A model generated the notes under the pieces. That model worked only from the letters and a program-made list of their open reading frames with translations, ran no database searches and was not told the DNA's origin. DNA of 7,754 nt, taken from NCBI GenBank assembly GCA_016845285.1, contig JAERSX010000090.1, positions 1 to 7,754 of the forward strand, given 5' to 3'. The DNA comes from Deltaproteobacteria bacterium (GTDB taxonomy: Bacteria; Myxococcota_A; UBA796; UBA2385). How positions within the stretch are numbered: the first letter of the stretch is position 1; the number at the start of each line of letters is the position of its first letter. Of this stretch, positions 1 to 5,772 are shown piece after piece. The position numbers and the translations under genes are program-made.

Positions 1-66
1 CGCACTGGGGCTACCCCGGCCCATGGCCTTGTTTACACGGTTGCGAAGGCGGTCCCGAAGACCCAT
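1..66 (-). CDS. Probable N-terminus of a leftward gene, cut by the window edge
   Basis: An ATG at 66-64 opens a reading frame that stays open to the window edge. It gives 22 residues beginning MGLRDRLRNRVNKAMG, a basic, probably helical start. GGAG at 77-74 lies seven bases upstream, an ideal ribosome binding site, and most third codon positions are G or C, as in the neighbouring genes. The three plus-strand frames are also open for 80 to 170 bases, so a rightward gene end is possible, but none of them comes with an initiation signal. The gene would be divergent from the M50 peptidase gene. The family cannot be told from 22 residues. Confidence 0.5.
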   Translation of the reverse strand, partial: MGLRDRLRNRVNKAMGRGSPSA

Positions 67-73
67 CAGTCTG

Positions 74-77
74 CTCC
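74..77 (-). promoter_or_regulatory. Ribosome binding site deciding the leftward start at 66
   Basis: GGAG on the minus strand, seven bases before ATG 66-64. It is the main reason for reading the left edge as a gene start. Confidence 0.5.
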
Positions 78-120
78 AGCGCTGAACCGACGCCAACCTA
101 ACCTCGTGCTTGGCTGAGGC

Positions 121-149
121 ACTTCACCACGGGCCTGACGCGGTGACAA
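121..149 (-). promoter_or_regulatory. Possible sigma-70-like promoter for the leftward gene
   Basis: On the minus strand TTGTCA (149-144, five of six consensus matches) is followed after 17 bases by TGAAGT (126-121, four of six). Transcription would start near 114, leaving a leader of about 50 bases before the ATG at 66. In GC-rich DNA such matches arise by chance, so this is only a candidate. No comparable pair was found for the rightward M50 gene. Confidence 0.25.
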
Positions 150-154
150 AGCCT

Positions 155-200
155 TGCACTTGACGGTGGTCGGCGGCCTTGTCGGCTGCCGTCGAGTGCA
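155..200 (+). repeat. Long inverted repeat, 20-pair stem with a 6-base loop on plus-strand RNA
   Basis: Bases 155-174 pair with 181-200 without a break: 15 Watson-Crick pairs and five G-U wobbles, around the loop GGCCTT (175-180). The outer 12 pairs include only one wobble. On the minus-strand RNA the five wobbles become A-C mismatches, so the fold favours plus-strand RNA. It lies 50 bases before the M50 peptidase start, so it would sit in that gene's leader if transcription begins upstream of 155. No run of T follows, so it is not a normal intrinsic terminator. Read as DNA, the outer arms could instead be a split protein-binding site. Confidence 0.55.
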
Positions 201-228
201 CAGCTTGGGTGTGTCGGCGTGAGCTTGT

Positions 229-245
229 CCTCCCGCCACCGGAGG
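229..245 (+). promoter_or_regulatory. Ribosome binding site of the M50 gene inside a small hairpin
   Basis: GGAGG at 241-245 lies four bases before the ATG at 250. CCTCC at 229-233 is its exact complement, with a seven-base loop between them. Pairing would hide the whole ribosome binding site. The stem is only five pairs but is four-fifths G-C. Confidence 0.4.
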
Positions 246-249
246 TTCG

Positions 250-971
250 ATGACACTTGCGCGTGTCGCGGGGATTCCTGTGCGTCTGCACACTAGCTTC
301 GTGCTGCTGGGGGCGCTCTCGTGCTCTTCCAGCTCCTGAGTGGAGGCGGCGGTGCCGCGTTGAGCGGACTCCTCATCGCGTTCATGATCTTCGGCTCTGT
401 GGTCCTGCATGAGCTCGGCCATGCGCTGATGGCGCGAGCCTTTGGCATCCGTACCCGTGACATCACGCTCTACCCCTTCGGAGGCATCGCAGCGCTGGAG
501 GGCGAAGCGCGAAGCCCGACGCAGGAGCTGCTCATCGCCGTTGCTGGTCCGGCGGTGAACCTGGCCTTGGCGGCCCTGGTGGCACCCTTTGCTCTCGCCG
601 GGAGCGGCCTCGCGATGGTGTTTCTCGGCCTGAACGTGGTGATGGCTGTGTTCAACCTGCTGCCTGCGTACCCCATGGACGGAGGGCGCGTTCTCCGCGC
701 CTGGCTCGCCACCCGCCATGGCTACTTTGGCGCGAGTGCCCGCGCGCTCCGCATCGGCCGTGCCTTCGCCTGGGCGTTGGTGGGAGCGGGCCTGTTGTGG
801 AGCCCCAACCTATTGTTGGTCGGCGGCTTCCTGCTCCTCGCCACCTGGCAAGAGCGTCGTCGGTTGATGCGGATGGCCCAGCGAGGCGTCGAGCCTTGGA
901 CACGGCAGGTGCAAGAGCGCCTGGCGCCGCGACACGAACGAGATCTGCGCTTCTCGCACCCAGTGGGGTGA
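250..971 (+). CDS. M50 (site-2 protease-like) membrane zinc metallopeptidase, with an apparent frameshift near base 310
   Basis: This is an integral membrane zinc peptidase of family M50, whose members cut substrates within the membrane. After correcting one base it has 240 residues. HELGH at 54-58 is the zinc/catalytic HExxH motif, and PMDGGRVLR supplies the second metal site (Asp144). AGPAVN lies between them, and hydrophobic stretches flank all three. The ATG at 250 is chosen because GGAGG precedes it and because it begins GIPVRLHTSF, the usual M50 N-terminus and first membrane segment. That frame ends at a TGA at 337-339. The rest of the protein is in the next frame, open from a GTG at 321. 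Adding one G to the run at 309-313 joins them smoothly. No CBS domains follow, unlike Rip3-type members. The substrate is unknown. It ends three bases from the convergent lipid kinase gene. Confidence 0.85.
309..313 (+). other. Frameshift site in a run of five G
   Basis: The M50 reading frame moves by minus one here. Upstream codons read through FVLLG and downstream codons read GALVLFQ. A sixth G would restore a single frame. The simplest cause is a homopolymer error in the sequence. A real mutation, or slippage of a GGG-reading tRNA, is possible but unproven. Confidence 0.75.
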
Positions 972-974
972 GGG

Positions 975-1964
975 CTAGGCCTGTCCCAACAGGTTGACCG
1001 GAACCTCGCCCAGGCCGAAGGTGATCTCCCGCCGGTAGCCGCGTGCATCGCCGCCCAGCTGGTAGGGCATGGCCTGGTCGAACACGATGCGGACTCGATC
1101 TGCGTAGAAGTCATGCATCGCAGGGTGCCGCAGGGTGCCACGCCAGATCTCAGCGACGTGACGCACCGCCATGAGCGGAGTGAAGTCGAAGAGGCGCAGC
1201 TGGAAACGGCCTGCACGGTTCGTCGCGAAGGGGAACATCTTCACGCCGTAGCCGTAGAGCGGCATGGTGGCGGCCGCGAGCATGGTGCAGCTGCCCTCGT
1301 AGATCGTGCCACCCGTGGGCACTGCGGCCCCGAGCTCGGAGCCGTCTGGTCCGATTCGGTGGGCTGGACGGCCCAGGTTGGTCACCCGGACCCTTGCAGC
1401 TGGGCGGTTCCAGTAGTTGGGGATGGTGCGCAGGGCAGCGGCCAGTGCGTAGCCCTTGATTCCCATGGCGAGCTTGTCCCAGCCACGCTTCTCGGCCTGC
1501 TTCTTGAGCCAGATGTAGTCGTTGAGCACCGCCGCGTCGTAGCCCAGACCGGCGAAGGGGAAGAGGGTGTCCTCCGCCTCGACGAGCTCCATGGGCACGA
1601 CCTTGTGGACCATGCCTCCCTGCCAACGCAGGAGGTCGCGCTTGGGGCTGCCGCTGCCCACCCACCGTGCCAGCGCATTGCCCGTGCCGAGGCGGAGCAC
1701 TCCTACATCGGGCATCCGCAGATCGGGCTCGCGGAGCTGCGACAGAGTGTTGATCGTGTCGATGATGGTGCCGTCACCACCGCCCGCGAAGACCGTGCCG
1801 ACCTCGTCCTCGATGCACTTGTGCAGAACCTCGCGGGCATGCTCGGGGCTCTCCGTCAGGTGGAGACGGTCGGCAGGCACCAGCCGGCGAACGCGAGCAC
1901 GCGTGCGCCGGGTCACCCGGCCGGCGTTGTTGTTGATGACCACGGCGTACCGGTCGTGCGGCAT
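975..1964 (-). CDS. Diacylglycerol kinase-family lipid kinase (DagK/YegS type)
   Basis: This is a soluble or membrane-associated kinase of the diacylglycerol kinase catalytic-domain family, which phosphorylates a lipid hydroxyl using ATP. From the chosen start it has 329 residues, a usual length. INNNAGR at 10-16 matches the N-terminal strand and loop of the family. GGGDGT at 61-66 is the nucleotide-binding motif, and LGTGNALAR at 92-100 is the second conserved motif. Its NALA resembles sphingosine/ceramide kinases more than the common NDFA. Near the C-terminus the usual DGE is replaced by GGDA at 304-307. The ATG at 1964 was chosen because family similarity begins there. Alternatives are ATGs at 2012 and 2024 and a TTG at 2087, and none has a clear ribosome binding site. 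The lipid substrate cannot be named. It lies downstream of alaS on the same strand. Confidence 0.88.
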   Translation of the reverse strand: MPHDRYAVVINNNAGRVTRRTRARVRRLVPADRLHLTESPEHAREVLHKCIEDEVGTVFAGGGDGTIIDTINTLSQLREPDLRMPDVGVLRLGTGNALARWVGSGSPKRDLLRWQGGMVHKVVPMELVEAEDTLFPFAGLGYDAAVLNDYIWLKKQAEKRGWDKLAMGIKGYALAAALRTIPNYWNRPAARVRVTNLGRPAHRIGPDGSELGAAVPTGGTIYEGSCTMLAAATMPLYGYGVKMFPFATNRAGRFQLRLFDFTPLMAVRHVAEIWRGTLRHPAMHDFYADRVRIVFDQAMPYQLGGDARGYRREITFGLGEVPVNLLGQA

Positions 1965-2075
1965 CGTGTAGCGGGGAACGAGGCTCGTGGTGGTCGGTCC
2001 CAAGGTAGTCATGCCCCAGAACATTGCAAGAAATATGCCGAACCTGGCAAGGGGCCGTGAGCGTCCAGGAAACGG

Positions 2076-2087
2076 TTGACGCGTCAA
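2076..2087. promoter_or_regulatory. Perfect 12-base palindrome upstream of the lipid kinase gene
   Basis: TTGACGCGTCAA is identical on both strands. It lies about 110 bases before the preferred kinase start. TAGTAT (2094-2089, minus strand), a weak match to a -10 box, lies just upstream of it. That position would suit a repressor operator, but no -35 box of good quality is present. A chance palindrome in GC-rich DNA cannot be excluded. Confidence 0.3.
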
Positions 2088-2100
2088 TACTACGGCTCAG

Positions 2101-2120
2101 GTGCGAAATGTGCTTCGCAC
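2101..2120 (-). repeat. Perfect stem-loop after alaS
   Basis: GTGCGAA and TTCGCAC form a seven-pair stem around a six-base loop, about 60 bases beyond the alaS stop. No T run follows in the leftward direction, so it is not a typical intrinsic terminator. It could be an RNA-end structure or part of the kinase leader. Confidence 0.45.
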
Positions 2121-2126
2121 TCTGGG

Positions 2127-2145
2127 CCTCCAACTGCGAAGGAGG
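2127..2145. repeat. Second stem-loop between alaS and the lipid kinase gene
   Basis: CCTCC and GGAGG form a five-pair stem with a nine-base loop. On plus-strand RNA it extends to nine pairs (2123-2149) using two wobbles. In the leftward transcript its loop contains TTCGCA, which can also pair with the first arm of the neighbouring stem-loop at 2101-2120. Confidence 0.35.
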
Positions 2146-2178
2146 TTCACCGCCTCGCTCTGCCATCCCGCGGTGGAC

Positions 2179-4809
2179 TCAACTCCCTGCGACCAGCTCG
2201 TAGACCTTCTCGAGGGCGTCGGGGAGCGCGTCGGCGTTCTTGCCACCGGCTTGTGCCATGTCAGGGCGGCCACCCCCGCCGCCGCCTACCAGCTGGGCGA
2301 CGGACTTGATCAGCTTGCCGGCATGGACTCGCTTGCCGGCAAGATCCTTGGTCACGGCGACCACCAACTGCACGCGACCCTTGGCGCGGGAGCCCAGGAC
2401 AACGACGCCGCTGCCGAGCTGATCGCGGAGCCGGTCGGCTTCGTCGCGCAGTGCTCCCGGATCTCCGGAGAACTCTGCGGCCAAGACCTTGAGGCCGTCT
2501 ACCTCGCGCACAGCGTCGGTGAGATCACCGGCCTGGGCGCGCGCCAGCTCCACCTTGAGGGCGTCGAGCTCGGTTCCGAGTCGCTTGCGGTCGTCCAGGA
2601 GGCGCTGAACGCCGGCGACGAGCCCATCGGTGCCTGTCCGGAGGAGCCCGGTTGCGCCCTTCAGCGCTGCGTCGCGGGTCCGAACCCACGCCAAGGCGCC
2701 AGGGCCGGTCTGGGCTTCGAGGCGGCGCACGCCAGCAGCCACACCAGCCTCCGACTGGATCCGAAACAGGCCGATGTCACCCGTGCGTCGAGCGTGGGTG
2801 CCGCCACAGAGCTCGAGGCTGAAGCCAGGAACGTCGATGGTGCGCACCTGCTTGCCGTACTTCTCGCCGAACAGGGCCATGGCGCCAGCCGCCTTGGCCT
2901 CGTCGAGGGTGCGCTCCTGGGCCACCACCTGGCTGTTGCGCAGGATCTCGCCATAGACGAGATCTTCGACCCGCTGGAGCTCTTCGGAACCCATGGCCTT
3001 GTGGTGGCTGAAGTCGAAGCGTAGACGATCCGGGCCCACCAGCGAGCCCTTCTGCATGACGTGGTCACCCAGCACTGTGCGGAGCGCGGCGTGGAGAAGG
3101 TGGGTCGCCGTGTGGTTGAGGCGGGTCCGATCTCGCAGGCCCGCGTCCACCTCGAAGTTGACCGTGTCCCCGACGGAGATGGTGCCGTGGTCGACGGTCG
3201 TGTGGTGGGCAATGAGGCTGGCCACGGGCTTGGTGGCGTCGGCCACGGTCGCGCGGGCGTCTTCGGTATGGAGGGCGCCGCTGTCTCCCACCTGGCCGCC
3301 GCTCTCGCCGTAGAAGGGGGTCCGGTCAGCGAGCAGCAGGCCGCTCTCGCCAGCCTTGAGCTCGCCGCGGGACTCGCCATCCACGACGATGGCCAGCACG
3401 CGCCCCTGGGCTTCGTCGGCTGTGTACCCGAGGAAGGCGGTGGTGCCATGCTCAGCAGAGAGGTCCCGCCACACCTGCCCCACGGTCTGTTGGTCGGTTC
3501 CTTGCCAGCCCTGACGACTTCGCTCCCGCTGAGCCTCGAGCGCTGCCTGGAAGCCAGCCGAGTCGACGGCGTAGCCGCGCTCCCCACAGATGATCTCGGT
3601 GAGGTCGATGGGGAAGCCGAAGGTGTCGTACAGGCGGAAGGCGATGTCGCCATCCAGCGCCGCGGCCTCGTCGAGCTGGGCGAGGGCGTCTTCGAGGAGA
3701 CTCAGGCCCTTGGACAGGGTGGCGGCAAAGCGGTGTTCCTCACCGCGCACGACCTCGGCGATGAAGCTCCGGCGACGCTCGAGGTCTGGGTAGGCCTCCC
3801 CCATGTGATCGATCACCGTGTCGGCCACCCTCCACAGGAAGGCCTCGCTCAGGTCGATCTTGACGCCGAAGCGGATGGCCCTGCGCATGATCCGGCGCAG
3901 CACGTAGCCACGGCCCTCGTTGCTCGGCATGACGCCGTCGGCCACGAGGTGAGCCGTAGCTCGTGCATGATCGGCGATGACCCGGAGGGCGGTGTCGGTG
4001 TCGTCGCTGGCGCCGTAGCTCACCCCTGCGAGCTCAGCGGCCTTGGCGATGATCGGCTCGAAGCAGTCGGTGTCGTAGTTGTTGTAGACCCCGTTGGCTG
4101 CGGCCACGATGCGCTCGAGACCCATGCCTGTGTCCACCGAGGGGCGGGGGAGGGGCTCCATTCGGCCGTCGGCAAAGCGCTCGAACTGCATGAACACGAG
4201 GTTCCAGATCTCCACGTAGCGATCCGACTCGGTGGCCGGACCCCCGTCGGGCCCGAGGTGGGCTCCATGGTCGTAGTGGATCTCGGTGCATGGGCCGCAG
4301 GGGCCGGTGTCGCCCATGCTCCAGAAGTTGTCTTTGGCCCCGAGGCGCTGGATCCGTGCGGGGTCCACGCCGGGCATGGTGCGCCAGATCTCTGCGGCCT
4401 CATCGTCCTCTTCGAAGACCGTGATCCAGAGCTTGTCCGGATCGAGGCCGTAGCCCACCTCGGCGTCGGTGAGCAGGGTCCAGGCGTGGCGGATGGCGTC
4501 TTGCTTGAAGTAGTCGCCGAAGGAGAAATTGCCGAGCATCTCGAAGAAGGTGTGGTGGCGCGGCGTGCGGCCCACGTTGTCGAGGTCGTTGTGCTTGCCC
4601 GAGACGCGAAGGCACTTCTGCACGGTGGTGGCGCGGCTGTAGTCGCGCTTCTCGGCACCGGTGAAGACGTCCTTGAACTGCACCATGCCAGCGTTCACGA
4701 AGAACAGTGTGGGGTCGTTCGAGGGGACGAGCGAGCTGCTCTCGACCTCGGTGTGGCCGAACTCGGTGAAGTAGTTGAGGAAGCGACGACGGACGACTTG
4801 CACGTTCAC
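2179..4809 (-). CDS. alaS: Alanyl-tRNA synthetase
   Basis: This cytoplasmic enzyme charges tRNA-Ala with alanine and clears mischarged serine or glycine. It has 876 residues, the same length as the E. coli enzyme, and all domains are present. The class II catalytic domain carries GKHNDLDNVG at 71-80, RHHTFFEMLGNFSFGDYF at 84-101 (motif 2 region), GDTGPCGPCTE at 166-176 and GMGLER at 228-233 (motif 3). The editing domain has its zinc ligands HTATH (His566, His570) and CGGTH (Cys668, His672). The C-Ala domain ends with a glycine-rich GGGGGGRPDMAQAGG stretch around 842-856. The start codon is GTG, with AGGGG six bases upstream (4820-4816). It is a single-copy housekeeping type of gene. A lipoprotein gene lies 50 bases upstream on the same strand, and the lipid kinase gene follows. 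Confidence 0.98.
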   Translation of the reverse strand: MNVQVVRRRFLNYFTEFGHTEVESSSLVPSNDPTLFFVNAGMVQFKDVFTGAEKRDYSRATTVQKCLRVSGKHNDLDNVGRTPRHHTFFEMLGNFSFGDYFKQDAIRHAWTLLTDAEVGYGLDPDKLWITVFEEDDEAAEIWRTMPGVDPARIQRLGAKDNFWSMGDTGPCGPCTEIHYDHGAHLGPDGGPATESDRYVEIWNLVFMQFERFADGRMEPLPRPSVDTGMGLERIVAAANGVYNNYDTDCFEPIIAKAAELAGVSYGASDDTDTALRVIADHARATAHLVADGVMPSNEGRGYVLRRIMRRAIRFGVKIDLSEAFLWRVADTVIDHMGEAYPDLERRRSFIAEVVRGEEHRFAATLSKGLSLLEDALAQLDEAAALDGDIAFRLYDTFGFPIDLTEIICGERGYAVDSAGFQAALEAQRERSRQGWQGTDQQTVGQVWRDLSAEHGTTAFLGYTADEAQGRVLAIVVDGESRGELKAGESGLLLADRTPFYGESGGQVGDSGALHTEDARATVADATKPVASLIAHHTTVDHGTISVGDTVNFEVDAGLRDRTRLNHTATHLLHAALRTVLGDHVMQKGSLVGPDRLRFDFSHHKAMGSEELQRVEDLVYGEILRNSQVVAQERTLDEAKAAGAMALFGEKYGKQVRTIDVPGFSLELCGGTHARRTGDIGLFRIQSEAGVAAGVRRLEAQTGPGALAWVRTRDAALKGATGLLRTGTDGLVAGVQRLLDDRKRLGTELDALKVELARAQAGDLTDAVREVDGLKVLAAEFSGDPGALRDEADRLRDQLGSGVVVLGSRAKGRVQLVVAVTKDLAGKRVHAGKLIKSVAQLVGGGGGGRPDMAQAGGKNADALPDALEKVYELVAGS

Positions 4810-4812
4810 GGG

Positions 4813-4837
4813 AGACCCCTGCAGAGCGACGGGGTCT
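4813..4837 (-). promoter_or_regulatory. Hairpin covering the alaS ribosome binding site
   Basis: AGACCCC (4837-4831) and GGGGTCT (4819-4813) are perfect complements around an 11-base loop, giving a seven-pair stem on the leftward RNA. The stem holds four of the five bases of the AGGGG ribosome binding site and ends three bases before the GTG start. There is no T run, so a role in translation is more likely than termination of the upstream lipoprotein message. Confidence 0.45.
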
Positions 4838-4859
4838 ATCCGGGGCTACGTGGGCTGGG

Positions 4860-5588
4860 CTACTCCGCGGACGCCTCGCCGCCCGCAAGGTCGAAGGCCA
4901 CCCAGTCGACAGCCTCCAGCACGAGGTCGGAACGGGCCATGGCATCGAGGGCCACGTTGTCGGTGCCCTCGTTGGCGTGCCAGAGATGCACGGTGGTGTC
5001 GTCGCCCTCGAAGGGCACGAGCTCCGGCTCGAAGCTCTCCTCGTAGCGAAGGCCGGCAGACAGGCGGATCTCATCCATGAGGCCGTCGAAGGACTCCTTT
5101 CCGCCCCAGCAGCCAACCTTCAACTCCTCCGCGGGCTCGGTGCCGAGCTCTACGTTGGTGTTGAAGCCGACCTGCTCCCCGTCCACGTACAGGGTGGTGA
5201 AGCCTTCGGTGTAGGTTCCGGCGATGTGGTGCAGCTCGCCATCCATCCAACCCTGGGGGTAGCTCACGCCGGCGGCGTCCACGTCAGTGGTGGTGAAGTA
5301 GCCCACCCCTTCGGCGTCGGTCCACAGAGCGAAGCTGCCGGGCCAGACTGCGATGGGATGGATGCTGTAGTCCTGATCGGCGTTGGACTGGACCCAGGCT
5401 TCGATGGTGAAGTCGGTCCCCACGTAGTCCCAGGTCACGCTGGCACTGGCGCAAGAGGTGGACTGGTTGAAGCCCAGGGCGTAGGCATCGCCGACGGTCT
5501 CGAAGGTCTTGCAGGCACCGAGGTTCGCGCAGAGCGCTACGAGCAGGCCGGTGCTGCGCAAGAGGCTTGAATAGGCGCCACGGGACAT
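4860..5588 (-). CDS. LamG (concanavalin A-like) domain lipoprotein
   Basis: This is a secreted, lipid-anchored protein of 242 residues. Residues 1-26 form a signal peptide ending in the lipobox LGAC at 23-26. Cys26 would be lipidated and is followed by Lys, so by the E. coli rule there is no inner-membrane retention signal. The rest is a single jelly-roll domain of LamG/Laminin_G_3 type, with FTIEAWV at 60-66, HHIAGTY at 120-126, LYVDGEQVG at 133-141 and FDGLMDEIRLS at 167-177. Cys46 and Cys160 could form a disulfide bond. The ATG at 5588 is chosen over a GTG at 5621 because AGGAG lies five bases before it and the signal peptide then has normal length. Such domains usually bind carbohydrate or protein, but no ligand is evident. 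The gene may be transcribed into alaS. Confidence 0.82.
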   Translation of the reverse strand: MSRGAYSSLLRSTGLLVALCANLGACKTFETVGDAYALGFNQSTSCASASVTWDYVGTDFTIEAWVQSNADQDYSIHPIAVWPGSFALWTDAEGVGYFTTTDVDAAGVSYPQGWMDGELHHIAGTYTEGFTTLYVDGEQVGFNTNVELGTEPAEELKVGCWGGKESFDGLMDEIRLSAGLRYEESFEPELVPFEGDDTTVHLWHANEGTDNVALDAMARSDLVLEAVDWVAFDLAGGEASAE

Positions 5589-5593
5589 CGGGT

Positions 5594-5598
5594 CTCCT
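5594..5598 (-). promoter_or_regulatory. Ribosome binding site deciding the lipoprotein start
   Basis: AGGAG on the minus strand, five bases before the ATG at 5588-5586. It excludes the longer reading from the GTG at 5621. Confidence 0.7.
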
Positions 5599-5692
5599 GG
5601 TCTCAGGGGTGATCTTGACACGGCGGGGCCTCCTCTGCAGGTCGGGGGCCTGTTGGAGGCCGCCGAGGTGCCGCGGAACGAATAAGACGAGT

Positions 5693-5728
5693 GGGCCCCT
5701 CAGGCTCCGCCACCCGGAGCCCAGGCCC
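5693..5728. repeat. GC-rich two-part hairpin in the divergent region
   Basis: GGCTCCG (5703-5709) pairs with CGGAGCC (5715-5721) around a five-base loop. After a small internal bulge, GGGCC (5693-5697) pairs with GGCCC (5724-5728), giving 12 G-C-rich pairs in all. It lies about 30 bases before the ribosome binding site of the rightward DUF1343 gene, with no T run on either side. It may be a leader structure of that gene or a terminator-like element between divergent promoters. I found no convincing promoter in 5589-5772. Confidence 0.45.
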
Positions 5729-5772
5729 CGTTCTCGCTCCCATCCAGGAGCACCTCACAGGAGTCCTCCTCC

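Noticed and set aside
160..165. TTGACG as a -35 box for the M50 gene
   Set aside because: The sequence 17-18 bases on is GC-rich with no -10 likeness, and the match is explained as part of the inverted repeat.
169..218. Three copies of GTCGGC as a regulator-binding repeat
   Set aside because: The six-base word is common in GC-rich DNA, the spacing is irregular, and two copies are accounted for by the hairpin at 155-200.
66..719. A 217-residue leftward open frame across the M50 gene start
   Set aside because: It lies opposite clearly conserved M50 coding sequence and is a low-complexity Arg/His/Gln-rich translation.
980..993. Small hairpin CCTGT/ACAGG just after the M50 stop, as a terminator
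   Set aside because: Only five pairs, no T run, and it lies within the conserved end of the kinase gene.
1113..2060. A 315-residue plus-strand open frame opposite the lipid kinase gene
   Set aside because: The minus-strand kinase motifs decide the coding strand. This frame is a shadow without recognisable domains.
3061..5046. A 661-residue open frame on the plus strand opposite alaS
   Set aside because: It is antisense to a fully conserved alaS and runs into the lipoprotein gene. Its composition is that of a GC-rich shadow frame, and no family motif is visible.
5615..5620. TTGACA as a -35 box for the NamZ gene
   Set aside because: No acceptable -10 box lies 16-18 bases downstream, and it is more than 150 bases from the start codon.
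5759..5772. Self-pairing of the NamZ ribosome binding site with the CTCC before its start codon
   Set aside because: Only four pairs with a five-base loop, too weak to claim.
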